Source: Clostridiales bacterium (GTDB taxonomy: Bacteria; Bacillota; Clostridia; Christensenellales; CAG-138). From it: a stretch of DNA of 32,203 nt. Both the position numbers and the translations under genes were made by a program. The notes below the pieces were generated by a model. That model saw only the letters and a program-made list of their open reading frames with translations, was not told the DNA's origin and made no database searches. Shown one piece after another: positions 15,961 to 24,389 of this stretch; the stretch's first letter is position 1, and every line of letters begins with the position of its first letter. The stretch covers positions 1-32,203 of the forward strand of contig DUPG01000034.1 in assembly GCA_012838425.1 (NCBI GenBank), read 5' to 3'.

Positions 15961-16788
15961 TTACCTCAACACGCCGGCCCTTAGCTTTCCAACCGCATAA
16001 AAAACCAGGTACGCAACCAAATTCACAAGCACTATTGTGGCGCCTGTGGGAGTTTTCAGCATGAAAGACGCGACAAGCCCCGCAAAAAATGTAAACGCCG
16101 CAAGCACGCAGGAGCAAAGCATAACGCCCTTATAGGTCTTAAACACACGCATAGCTGTCAGGCAGGGGAATATTATAAGACTCGATATAAGCAAGGCGCC
16201 CATTACACGCATTCCCAGCACTACCGTTATAGCGGTTGAAATTGCGATAAGCATATTGTAAGCGCCCGTGTTGGCACCTGTCGCTGTGGTGAATTCCTCG
16301 TCGAACGTTACTGAGAAAATCCTGTTATACAGCACAACATATATCGCCCCGACTATAACGGAAAGCGCGACAGACAAGTACATATCCGGCTTGCTTACCG
16401 CTATTATGCTTCCAAACAAATAGCTGTTCAAATCCGCATTTGTGCCGCTTAAAGAAACCGCAAGCACGCCTATTGCCAAGGAAGCGGTGGATATAAGCGC
16501 TATTGCCGCGTCGCCCTTCAGCTTGGCGCTGTTGCTTAATCTTAAAAGAAAGAACGCCGCGATTATAACAACAGGAACAGCCACAGCCAACGGCGCAAAG
16601 CCTAACGCGGTTGATACGGCCAAGGCGCCGAAGCCCACATGCGAAAGCCCGTCGCCTATCATTGAATACCGTTTCAGCACCAAGCTGACCCCCACGACAG
16701 CGGCCGTTACGGATATGAAAAGCCCCGTTATAAGCGCGCGAACCATAAAGGCGTGAGAAAATATCTCCTGTATAGCGTTAATGAACAT
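15961..16788 (-). CDS. znuB: Zinc ABC transporter, membrane permease
   Basis: 275 aa, about eight to nine membrane helices, ABC-3 (ZnuB/MntB) permease family. Recognisable stretches are LVLKRYSMIGDGLSHVGFGALAV near the N-terminus and LISSLIIFPCLTAM in the second half. It overlaps znuC by 11 bp and is the last gene of zur-znuA-znuC-znuB. Zinc rather than manganese is inferred from the His-rich ZnuA and the Fur-family regulator in the same operon. Confidence 0.93.
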   Translation of the reverse strand: MFINAIQEIFSHAFMVRALITGLFISVTAAVVGVSLVLKRYSMIGDGLSHVGFGALAVSTALGFAPLAVAVPVVIIAAFFLLRLSNSAKLKGDAAIALISTASLAIGVLAVSLSGTNADLNSYLFGSIIAVSKPDMYLSVALSVIVGAIYVVLYNRIFSVTFDEEFTTATGANTGAYNMLIAISTAITVVLGMRVMGALLISSLIIFPCLTAMRVFKTYKGVMLCSCVLAAFTFFAGLVASFMLKTPTGATIVLVNLVAYLVFYAVGKLRAGVLR

Positions 16789-17491
16789 GATGCTCGCACC
16801 CCCATATACAGAGATAATTCTTGCCTATGTCGCTTTCTATGTAGTCCTCTTTAAGCCCGTAAAAGTAGCGCGTCCTGCCAAGATGCAAAATATGGCTCGC
16901 GAACTCAATAGCAGAACGGCAATCATGCGAAACCATCAGTATTGTAATGCCCATCTCGTCATTTATCCGCTTAACTAACTGATACATTTCATATGAAGCC
17001 TTGGGGTCAAGCGCGGCGGCAGGCTCGTCAAGCACTAAAAGTTTTTTTGCAGAGCACAGCGCCCTCGCAAGCAATACCCTCTGCCTCTGCCCTCCTGACA
17101 GCTCGCCGAAGCTTTTTCCGCGAATATCGTATATGTCCATAAGCTCCATAGCTTTTTTGGCTTCCTGCTTGTCTTTTTTATCGAAAAACGCCCGCTTGCC
17201 CATGGAATTCAGCCTGCCCGACAGCACAGCCTCATTCACGCTCGAAGGGAAATCGCTGCTCATTTGCGCCGACTGCGGCAAGTAGCCTATGTCCCTCTTA
17301 TCCATGCCTTCAAAAGCTATGCTGCCCTTTATGGGACTTTTAAGCCCCAATATGCCCTTTATAAGCGTGCTTTTGCCGGAACCGTTTTCGCCGACCACGC
17401 ACACATAGTCGCCCTTATTTATATTAAAACTCAAATCGCTGAGCACGACTACACCGTCATACGCAAAGGAAACATTTTCGCAAGCAATCAT
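16778..17491 (-). CDS. znuC: Zinc ABC transporter, ATP-binding protein
   Basis: 237 aa. ABC ATPase that powers the ZnuB permease. Walker A GENGSGKST near residue 35, Q-loop YLPQSAQ, signature LSGGQRQR, Walker B LLVLDEPAAALDP and the switch His in MVSHD are all intact. It overlaps znuA by 4 bp (ATGA) and znuB by 11 bp, which points to translational coupling. Confidence 0.95.
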   Translation of the reverse strand: MIACENVSFAYDGVVVLSDLSFNINKGDYVCVVGENGSGKSTLIKGILGLKSPIKGSIAFEGMDKRDIGYLPQSAQMSSDFPSSVNEAVLSGRLNSMGKRAFFDKKDKQEAKKAMELMDIYDIRGKSFGELSGGQRQRVLLARALCSAKKLLVLDEPAAALDPKASYEMYQLVKRINDEMGITILMVSHDCRSAIEFASHILHLGRTRYFYGLKEDYIESDIGKNYLCIWGCEHHVH

Positions 17492-18429
17492 ATAAGCGCC
17501 TCCTTCAAAGCCCGCAGGTTATTTTCCATTATCTGAATATAGGTAATGCCGTTTTCGAATTCCTCTTTTGATACATTATGCGCTGTGTGGAAAAGCAGCT
17601 TCTTAGCACCTGTCGCTTCAACAACCGTATCGGCTAACCTCTGATTCGAAAACTCTATATAGAACACAACGCCTATTTGCTCGCTTTTAACACAATTTAT
17701 AAGCTCGGCAACAGTAGCGGCGGAAGCCTCAACCTCCGCGGCGCACCCGGGAAATGCCGCGATATAGTCCAATCCGTAATATTTCGCGAAGTACACGAAA
17801 GGAAACCTGTCCGCAAACACAAGCGGTTTTTTATTGCCCTGCGCTATAACCTCTTTGAACTCTTGGTCAAGCGCGTCTAACTGCTGAAGATAGTGCTCAC
17901 AGTTTAGTTTATACGAAAGCGAATTCAGCTTATCTGATTCTGAAAGCTTGTCTGTAATCGCCTGAACCATTCTCTTGGCGTTGGCTATTGATGTCCATAT
18001 ATGCTCGTCCGCTTCGTGCTCATGGTCGTGCTCGTCGTGCGAATCGTCGCTTATAGCTTCGGGCTCTTCCTCCAAATCCGCAAAATCCATCAGCTTCAAT
18101 GTGTTTATCTCATTATCAATGCTGTTAAGCACCTTTTCCACCCAAGCGTCAGACTCTCCGCCTATGTAGAGAATCAAATCGCAATCGGATATTTCTATTA
18201 TATCCTGCGGAGTAGGCTCGAAATCGTGTGATTCCGCGCCGAATGGCAACAGCATTCTGACCTCTAAGCCCTGAACATCCTTTATAATCTGCCTTGTGAA
18301 ATCATATAGCGGAAAATTAGTGGCTATTATGCTGAAAACCTCTCTATCCTCGCCCGAATTTATAAAATCGCAGCCAATAACGCCTAATACACAAGCTATA
18401 ATAAGCATAAAAGCGATGATTCGTTTCAT
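17488..18429 (-). CDS. znuA: Zinc ABC transporter, substrate-binding lipoprotein
   Basis: 313 aa. ATG 18429 overlaps the zur stop (ATGA) and has AGGAGA upstream; the longer frame to 18465 has no such support. The N-terminus MKRIIAFMLIIACVLGVIGC is a lipoprotein signal with lipobox VIGC (Cys20). The cluster A-I metal-binding fold is marked by ATNFPLYDFTRQI, GAESHDFEPTPQDI (metal His) and a His/Asp-rich loop (SHDEHDHEHEADEH, about residues 128-145). That loop is typical of zinc-specific binding proteins. It captures zinc outside the membrane and passes it to ZnuBC. Confidence 0.95.
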   Translation of the reverse strand: MKRIIAFMLIIACVLGVIGCDFINSGEDREVFSIIATNFPLYDFTRQIIKDVQGLEVRMLLPFGAESHDFEPTPQDIIEISDCDLILYIGGESDAWVEKVLNSIDNEINTLKLMDFADLEEEPEAISDDSHDEHDHEHEADEHIWTSIANAKRMVQAITDKLSESDKLNSLSYKLNCEHYLQQLDALDQEFKEVIAQGNKKPLVFADRFPFVYFAKYYGLDYIAAFPGCAAEVEASAATVAELINCVKSEQIGVVFYIEFSNQRLADTVVEATGAKKLLFHTAHNVSKEEFENGITYIQIMENNLRALKEALI

Positions 18430-18824
18430 TTTTTCGTCTCCTGTTCGTGCATACATTCGTTGCATTTGCCGTAAAGCATAGCGTTATTGTCCTGCGGGTC
18501 AAACTCGTAATGCTCTAATATCTCTTTCTTCAACAGCTTCGAACGCGAATTCGACAGATGAATTATTTTGCCGCAGGTAACGCATTTTAAGTGCAAATGC
18601 CCATAGCAGTCAACGCACGCGGAAAGCTGGTACACAAAACCGTTCTTGCGTAAAATTTTACTTACCAAGCCTGCGCTCACAAGCCCGTTCATAAGCCTGT
18701 ACGCTGTGCTCTTGCCAATGCTGCAGCCCTCGGCAATATCTGTTATGGTCAGCGGCGTGTGCGCATTCTCGGACAAAAAATTCCACAGCGCCTTTTTCTG
18801 CTCTGTCATGTAGGTCCTTTTCAT
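18426..18824 (-). CDS. zur: Fur-family zinc uptake regulator, Zur-like
   Basis: 132 aa from ATG 18824. The frame can be extended to a TTG at 18854, but that would run through the operator. It has a winged-helix DNA-binding half (SIGKSTAYRLMNGLVSAGLVSKI) and a metal-binding half with HLHLKCVTCGKIIHL and a C-terminal CNEC, giving the two CxxC motifs of the structural zinc site. It is the first gene of the zinc transporter operon, and its promoter carries a Fur/Zur-type palindrome. Autoregulated zinc-responsive repression is the simplest reading. Zur rather than Fur or PerR is inferred from context. Confidence 0.9.
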   Translation of the reverse strand: MKRTYMTEQKKALWNFLSENAHTPLTITDIAEGCSIGKSTAYRLMNGLVSAGLVSKILRKNGFVYQLSACVDCYGHLHLKCVTCGKIIHLSNSRSKLLKKEILEHYEFDPQDNNAMLYGKCNECMHEQETKK

Positions 18825-18837
18825 ATCCCTCACCAAT

Positions 18838-18886
18838 TTGAGAATCGTTCTCAATTTATGATAACGCTTCTGAACGGGAAAGTCAA
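18838..18886 (-). promoter_or_regulatory. zur-znu promoter with Fur/Zur-type operator
   Basis: On the minus strand TTGACT (18881-18886) and TATCAT (18858-18863) are exactly 17 bp apart. Just downstream, over the predicted start point, lies TTGAGAACGATTCTCAA (18838-18854), an inverted repeat close to the Fur-superfamily 7-1-7 box (TGAGAAT-C-GTTCTCA on the plus strand, one mismatch). The operator ends 13 bases before the zur ATG. Confidence 0.85.
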
Positions 18887-18889
18887 ACA

Positions 18890-18970
18890 GTGTGGAGTTG
18901 GCGCGCCGCAGGCTTCTTCATTCATGCACAGCGTGTATTCATTCGGTCGCAGCACGTATTCACTCCACAC
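18890..18970. repeat. 81-bp hairpin-module element with 9-bp inverted ends
   Basis: It starts with GTGTGGAGT (18890-18898) and ends with ACTCCACAC (18962-18970), a perfect inverted repeat. Inside are the module-like palindromes GCC-GCA-GGC, ATGC-ACA-GCGT (imperfect) and GGTC-GCA-GCAC (imperfect), with linkers TTCTTCATTC, GTATTCATTC and GTATTCACTC. CAAACAG just outside on the left is matched by CTGTTTG on the right, 9 bp further out. It lies between the -35 boxes of zur and secA. Confidence 0.75.
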
Positions 18971-18982
18971 TCCTCACTCTGT

Positions 18983-19011
18983 TTGCAAACCCATTTCCAA
19001 AATAGTATAAT
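18983..19011 (+). promoter_or_regulatory. Promoter of secA
   Basis: TTGCAA (18983-18988) and TATAAT (19006-19011) are 17 bp apart, 33 bases before the secA ATG. Confidence 0.65.
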
Positions 19012-19043
19012 AAACGCTTGACAACAACTAAATTGGGGGTAAA

Positions 19044-21887
19044 ATGGGACTTCTTGATTTTCTTTTAGGCAACACAAGCGAAAGCAAGCTTAAAAAGCTG
19101 CGCCCCTTACTTAATAAGATAAACGCATTAGAGCCGGAAATTTCGGCTTTAACCGATAAAGAGTTAAGGAACAAGACGCAGGAGTTCAAGGAACGGCTAA
19201 GCCGTGGCGAAACATTAGACGACATATTGGTAGAGGCATTCGCCACAGTGAGAGAGGCCGCAAAGCGCACAGTGGGCATGCGCCCATTCGATGTGCAGCT
19301 GTTGGGCGGCATGGTGCTTCATCAGGGCAGAATAGCCGAGATGAGAACGGGCGAGGGCAAGACGCTTGTAGCTGTTATGCCCGCGTATCTTAACGCGCTT
19401 ACGGGCAAGGGCGTATTCATAGTTACCGCAAACGATTACTTAGCAAAGCGCGATGCTCAATGGATGGGCAAGATATACAAGTTCTTAGGGCTTACCGTAG
19501 GAACAATAGTGGCAGACCCTCTGAACGCCAACACAATTCAGGCGCGAATTCAGAAGCAGCAGGCATATAATTGCGATGTTATATACGCCTCACACTCAGA
19601 GGTAGGCTTCGACTACCTGCGCGACAATATGGCGATTATTAAAGAGCAGTTGGTTCAGCGCGAATTCTATTACGCCATAGTTGACGAGGTTGACTCAATT
19701 TTAATCGACGAGGCGAAAACTCCTCTCATAATTTCGGGTCCTTCCGGCGGCGATACCCGTATGTACGATATGGCGGAGCAGTTCGTATCGCGCCTTGAAT
19801 ACGGCGGCGACTTACAGGAGTTTTTGAAAAAGGAATCCGCAGCGTCGGGCATAAAGGGCTTAGCCTCGGGCGAGGCGCTTCCCGAGGAGCAGGGCGACTA
19901 CATGGTGGATTACAAGGGCAGAACAGTCGTTTTAACTCAAAGGGGCATTCACAAGGCGGAGCAGTTTTTCGGCATAGAGAACCTCTCCGACGCCGATATG
20001 AACGAAACCAACAACTACATATTGCAGGCTTTGAAGGCGCACGCACTTTTCGAGCGCGACAGGGATTATGTAGTGCAGGACGGTCAGGTAATAATTGTTG
20101 ACGAGTTCACAGGCAGACTTATGCACGGCAGAAGGTATTCCGACGGTCTGCACCAAGCCATAGAGGCTAAGGAAAAGGCATTGGGCTCAGGCGTAGAGGT
20201 AAGAAGCGACAATCAGACATTGGCGAGCATAACATATCAGAACCTGTTTAGGCTTTTCCCGAAATTAGCGGGTATGACGGGTACCGCAAAGACCGAGGAG
20301 GAGGAGTTTCAGGACATTTACGGCTTAGATGTCGTGGAGATTCCCACAAACAAGCCCTGTATCCGTACAGACCTTAACGACTTTTTCTTTAAGACAACAG
20401 ACGATAAATTCAAGGCGATTATAAAAGATGTAGCAGAAATCCACAAAACAGGTCAGCCCATACTCATAGGTACTACTACCGTTTCCATGAGTGAAAAGCT
20501 GTCTAAGCTGCTTGGGCGCAACGGCATAAAGCACGAGGTATTGAACGCCAAGAACCATGCCAGAGAGGCGCAGATAATAGCGCAGGCAGGCAAGTTGGGC
20601 TCCGTTACCATAGCTACGAACATGGCAGGACGCGGAACAGACATTCTGTTGGGCGGCAACCCCGACTTCTTGGCGCGCAGGGATTTACTTAACATGGGCT
20701 TGACTGAGGAATTGGTAGAGGAAGCCACATCACATTCCGAAACCAATGACGACATAGTGCTTGAAGCGCGCGAAATGTATAAAAAGGCGTTTGACAAGCA
20801 CAAGGTTGATTGCGACAAGGAGCATGACGAGGTAGTAAAGGTAGGCGGCTTGTGCATAATAGGTACGGAGAGACACGAGGCGCGCAGAATAGACAATCAG
20901 CTGAGGGGCCGCGCAGGCAGGCAGGGCGACCCCGGCATTACACGCTTCTACATATCAGCGGAAGACGATATGATAAAGCGCTTCGGTGCGGATAAGCTGA
21001 CAAATATGTTAGCCATAACCGCGACTGAATCCGACGGTACGCCTATAGACAACAGGCTTATAAGCAAGACGGTCGAGATAATACAAAAGCGCGTAGAATC
21101 TAATAACTATTCCATAAGAAAGTACCTGCTCGAATACGATGATGTAATGAACAAAATGCGCGAAATCATTTACGCCCAGCGCAGAAAGGTGCTTATGGAG
21201 GAGGACGTGCACGATTCCATAATGGATATGGTGCATGAGATGATAGGCATAGTGCTTGAAACCTACGCAAGCCCCCACGCCAAAAAGGAGGAATGGGATT
21301 TGGCAGGCTTGTCGACTTCATTCTCAGAAATATTCAATTTCAAGCTGCAGGGTATCAGGCAGGCGACCTCGCATAAAGAGCTTTTGGAAATGGTTACGGA
21401 GCAGGTGTTACGCAGGTATAATGAAATAGAACAGGAGCTTGACGAATACACGCAGTCGCATGAGGGCGTATACCGCTCATTAAGGCTGGAGGAGCGCATA
21501 ATACTGCTGCGCTCGGTTGACAGGCATTGGGCAATGCACATAGACGCTATGGACAGTCTGCGCGACGGCATAGGGCTGAGGGCGTACGGGCAAAGCAATC
21601 CGCTGGTGGCGTACAGAACAGAGGGCTTCGCCATGTTCGACGAAATGGTAGCGAATATACGCGAATCGGTTGTGCGCTCTATATTCCGCGTAACCACAAA
21701 GCGTCAAGCTAACTACAATGCCCCCAAGCGCACGCTATCCAAAAAAGAGCGCGAGGAATATCAAAAGAAGCTATACGAAAAGGGCAAGAAGCCCGCTACC
21801 TACTACACAAAGCAAAAGATAGGCAGAAATGACCCCTGCCCGTGCGGAAGCGGCAAGAAATACAAATACTGCTGCGGCGCAAACTAA
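19044..21887 (+). CDS. secA: Protein translocase ATPase SecA
   Basis: 947 aa, at the long end for Bacillota SecA. It pushes preproteins through SecYEG using ATP. Key parts: MRTGEGKT (Walker A, near residue 100), VDEVDSILIDEAKTPLIISG (Walker B and switch), AGMTGTAKTEEEEF, AGRGTDILLGG and GRAGRQGDPG of the second helicase domain, and RSVDRHWAMHIDAMDSLRDGI of the helical scaffold. The C-terminus DPCPCGSGKKYKYCCG is the zinc-binding SecB/ribosome-contact tail. GGGGGT precedes the ATG. prfB begins 37 bp after the stop, the frequent secA-prfB order in Bacillota, and the genes beyond overlap one another, so one long transcript is likely. Confidence 0.98.
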   Translation: MGLLDFLLGNTSESKLKKLRPLLNKINALEPEISALTDKELRNKTQEFKERLSRGETLDDILVEAFATVREAAKRTVGMRPFDVQLLGGMVLHQGRIAEMRTGEGKTLVAVMPAYLNALTGKGVFIVTANDYLAKRDAQWMGKIYKFLGLTVGTIVADPLNANTIQARIQKQQAYNCDVIYASHSEVGFDYLRDNMAIIKEQLVQREFYYAIVDEVDSILIDEAKTPLIISGPSGGDTRMYDMAEQFVSRLEYGGDLQEFLKKESAASGIKGLASGEALPEEQGDYMVDYKGRTVVLTQRGIHKAEQFFGIENLSDADMNETNNYILQALKAHALFERDRDYVVQDGQVIIVDEFTGRLMHGRRYSDGLHQAIEAKEKALGSGVEVRSDNQTLASITYQNLFRLFPKLAGMTGTAKTEEEEFQDIYGLDVVEIPTNKPCIRTDLNDFFFKTTDDKFKAIIKDVAEIHKTGQPILIGTTTVSMSEKLSKLLGRNGIKHEVLNAKNHAREAQIIAQAGKLGSVTIATNMAGRGTDILLGGNPDFLARRDLLNMGLTEELVEEATSHSETNDDIVLEAREMYKKAFDKHKVDCDKEHDEVVKVGGLCIIGTERHEARRIDNQLRGRAGRQGDPGITRFYISAEDDMIKRFGADKLTNMLAITATESDGTPIDNRLISKTVEIIQKRVESNNYSIRKYLLEYDDVMNKMREIIYAQRRKVLMEEDVHDSIMDMVHEMIGIVLETYASPHAKKEEWDLAGLSTSFSEIFNFKLQGIRQATSHKELLEMVTEQVLRRYNEIEQELDEYTQSHEGVYRSLRLEERIILLRSVDRHWAMHIDAMDSLRDGIGLRAYGQSNPLVAYRTEGFAMFDEMVANIRESVVRSIFRVTTKRQANYNAPKRTLSKKEREEYQKKLYEKGKKPATYYTKQKIGRNDPCPCGSGKKYKYCCGAN

Positions 21888-21924
21888 TATTCAGGTAAAA
21901 AGAGAAAAATCGAGAGAGGGAGCT

Positions 21925-23025
21925 ATGGTAATACTTGACGAACGCAAAATAAAGCTGCAGGAAACGCAAAAGACGCTTAAAGAAGCCGGCGTTTCGCTTA
22001 ACTTGGAGGGCTTGAAGAAGGAAAAGGCGGATTTAGAGGCAGAAATGTCGAAGGACGGCTTTTGGGACGATGTTGACAACGCGAACAAGGTTAACGCGCG
22101 CATAAAGTCCATAGACAATAAGCTGAGCAAGTACAGCAGGCTGTATTCTCAAAGCGAGGATATAGAAACGCTCATTGACTTAGCCGAAGAAACAAATGAC
22201 GAGAGCTTGGTAGAGGAAATAGACAGGGAATTAGCCGTTCTTTCAAAAAAGGTTGACGAATTGAAGATAGAAACGCTGTTAAAGGGCGAATACGACTCGT
22301 CAAACGCGGTGTTAAGCCTGCACGCGGGCGCGGGCGGCACGGAAGCGCAGGATTGGGTTTCAATGCTGTACAGAATGTATACGCGCTATTGCGAGGAGCA
22401 TGATTTCACAGTAAAGGTGCTTGATTTATTAGACGGCGACGAAGCAGGCATAAAAAGCGTTACATTCGAGGTTATAGGCGAAAACGCATACGGCTACTTA
22501 AAGGCAGAAAAGGGCGTGCACAGGCTGGTGCGCATATCGCCGTTTGACGCTTCGGGGCGCAGGCATACCTCATTTGCGTCTTTAGATGTGGCGCCTATAT
22601 TCGATGACGATGCAAAGGATATAAAAATTGACCCCGACGAAATAAGGGTAGATACATACCGCTCAAGCGGCGCAGGCGGTCAGCATGTCAATAAAACCTC
22701 CTCCGCCATACGCATAACCCACCTGCCCACAGGCATAGTTGTACAGTGTCAAAGCGAGCGCAGTCAGATTCAGAACAGAGAAACGGCTATGCGCATGCTG
22801 AAGGGTAAGCTGTTAGAATTGGAAGAACGCAAGCGCATGGAGCAGATGCAAGCAATAAAAGGGGAGATGAAGCGCATAGAATGGGGCAGTCAGATTCGCT
22901 CGTACGTATTCCAGCCCTACACGCTTGTTAAGGACCATAGAACAGGCGTCGAGAACGGCAACATACAAGCGGTTATGGACGGCGACTTAGACGAGTTCAT
23001 AAATGCGTTCTTAGCTCAATCGTGA
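21925..23025 (+). CDS. prfB: Peptide chain release factor 2, no frameshift site
   Basis: 366 aa. Releases peptides at UGA and UAA. It carries RISPFDASGRRHTSFAS (the SPF specificity element and its neighbourhood) and SSGAGGQHVNKTSSAIRITH (the catalytic GGQ). I chose ATG 21925, preceded by GAGAGGGAG; the open frame extends back into secA. The region around codon 25, where many prfB genes carry an in-frame UGA and a +1 frameshift slip site (CTT TGA C), here reads straight through as CTT AAC TTG. The protein is thus encoded without recoding. It overlaps the next gene by 4 bp (GTGA). Confidence 0.97.
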   Translation: MVILDERKIKLQETQKTLKEAGVSLNLEGLKKEKADLEAEMSKDGFWDDVDNANKVNARIKSIDNKLSKYSRLYSQSEDIETLIDLAEETNDESLVEEIDRELAVLSKKVDELKIETLLKGEYDSSNAVLSLHAGAGGTEAQDWVSMLYRMYTRYCEEHDFTVKVLDLLDGDEAGIKSVTFEVIGENAYGYLKAEKGVHRLVRISPFDASGRRHTSFASLDVAPIFDDDAKDIKIDPDEIRVDTYRSSGAGGQHVNKTSSAIRITHLPTGIVVQCQSERSQIQNRETAMRMLKGKLLELEERKRMEQMQAIKGEMKRIEWGSQIRSYVFQPYTLVKDHRTGVENGNIQAVMDGDLDEFINAFLAQS

Positions 23026-24389
23026 TAGAAAAGCTGCCGAAAGACTATCTTAATAATATGCGGGCGCTGTTAGGCGAGGAGTACGAGGCGTTTTTGCAAT
23101 CGTATTCCCAGCCTGCATTAAGAGGCTTGCGCATAAACACTAAAAGGACAAGTGTTGAGAGGTTTTTAACCCTGTCAAAGTGGAAGCTGTCCCCCACCAA
23201 CACAATAGACAACGGCTTTATAATAGAAGAAAGAGTTAGAAAAATAGGCTACCACCCATACCATATAGGCGGGGCTTTTTATATGCAGGAGCCCTCCGCA
23301 ATGAGCGTAATAGCGGAGGTTGAGCGCCTAAACATATTGAACAGACCCTTAAAGGTGCTTGACCTATGCGCAGCCCCGGGCGGAAAAAGCACAGGCGTAG
23401 GCGAAAAGCTAAGCTCTGACAGCGTAATAGTAGCAAATGAGTTGGTAAGAAGCAGAGCTAATGAGCTTATAAGCAATATTGAAAGGCTTGGCATAACCAA
23501 CAGCGTTGTAACAAACCTTTATCCGAAGGCGGTTGCGGAGTACTTTCCAAGCTACTTTGATTTGGTGCTTGTTGACGCGCCATGCTCGGGCGAGGGTATG
23601 TTCCGCAAAAATCCCGAGGTTATATACGAGTGGAGTACAGAGCGCGTAAGGTCAAGCGCGGAAATACAAAGAGAGATTCTCAGCCACGCGAAAAGCTGCG
23701 TAAAGCCGGGCGGCTACCTTATATACTCCACCTGCACATTCAACACGATTGAAAACGAAGGCACGATAGACTGTTTTCTTAATATCAACAGCGATTTTGA
23801 GCTTATTTCCCAAAGGAGAATCTTTCCGCATACGCACAGGGGCGAGGGGCATTTCGTTTGCGCTATGAGAAAATCAGAGGAAGCGGAGTATCACCCGCCC
23901 CGCAAGCCGAAAGCAATAAACCAATACCGAAAAGTAAAGGACAGCGCGTTCTATGAGCTTATGAGCGAAATATTTACGGATTTCGATTCAGAAGCGTATA
24001 TTTTAGGCGATAACTACTATATGGCAAGTCCCGGGTTAATAGAAACAGCAAGCATAGTGCCTAACATTTATTCAGGCGTATTGGCAGGCATACAGAAGAA
24101 AAACCGCATTGAGCCTACACACACGCTTTTTATGGCGGCGCATGGGTATAAGTATAGAAATCAGCTTGATTTTTCGCCCGATTCGGAGGAGCTGCGAAGC
24201 TATTTATCAGGCAATACGCTTGCGGCGGCAGACGAGGGCAGGTATTATTTAATCAGCTGCGACGGATTCCCGTTGGGCTATGCAAAACAGTCCGACGGAT
24301 TACTTAAAAACAAGCTGCCCAAGGGTTTAAGGGTATATTTAAGAGAAGAAAAAGACGAGAAAAACGAGAAAAGCGAAACGGAAGAATGA
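23022..24389 (+). CDS. 16S rRNA m5C methyltransferase, RsmF/NOL1-NOP2-Sun family
   Basis: 455 aa. It starts with GTG at 23022, overlapping the prfB stop as GTGA. The N-terminal domain is followed by a SAM-dependent methyltransferase core with CAAPGGKST (motif I, near residue 117), DAPCSGEGMFRK (motif IV, with the PCSG Cys) and YSTCTFNTIENE (motif VI, the catalytic Cys in TCTF). About 150 further residues at the C-terminus include a PUA-like RNA-binding domain of the RsmF/YebU type (LPKGLRVYLREE near the end). The last residues are highly charged (Glu/Lys). The exact rRNA target is not determined by sequence. Confidence 0.92.
   Translation: MIEKLPKDYLNNMRALLGEEYEAFLQSYSQPALRGLRINTKRTSVERFLTLSKWKLSPTNTIDNGFIIEERVRKIGYHPYHIGGAFYMQEPSAMSVIAEVERLNILNRPLKVLDLCAAPGGKSTGVGEKLSSDSVIVANELVRSRANELISNIERLGITNSVVTNLYPKAVAEYFPSYFDLVLVDAPCSGEGMFRKNPEVIYEWSTERVRSSAEIQREILSHAKSCVKPGGYLIYSTCTFNTIENEGTIDCFLNINSDFELISQRRIFPHTHRGEGHFVCAMRKSEEAEYHPPRKPKAINQYRKVKDSAFYELMSEIFTDFDSEAYILGDNYYMASPGLIETASIVPNIYSGVLAGIQKKNRIEPTHTLFMAAHGYKYRNQLDFSPDSEELRSYLSGNTLAAADEGRYYLISCDGFPLGYAKQSDGLLKNKLPKGLRVYLREEKDEKNEKSETEE

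Noticed and set aside
18824-18854. Longer Zur start at TTG 18854
   Set aside because: It would begin inside the operator at the predicted transcription start; ATG 18824 fits the family length.
21829-21924. N-terminal extension of RF2
   Set aside because: It overlaps the conserved zinc tail of SecA in another frame and lacks a ribosome site; ATG 21925 has one.
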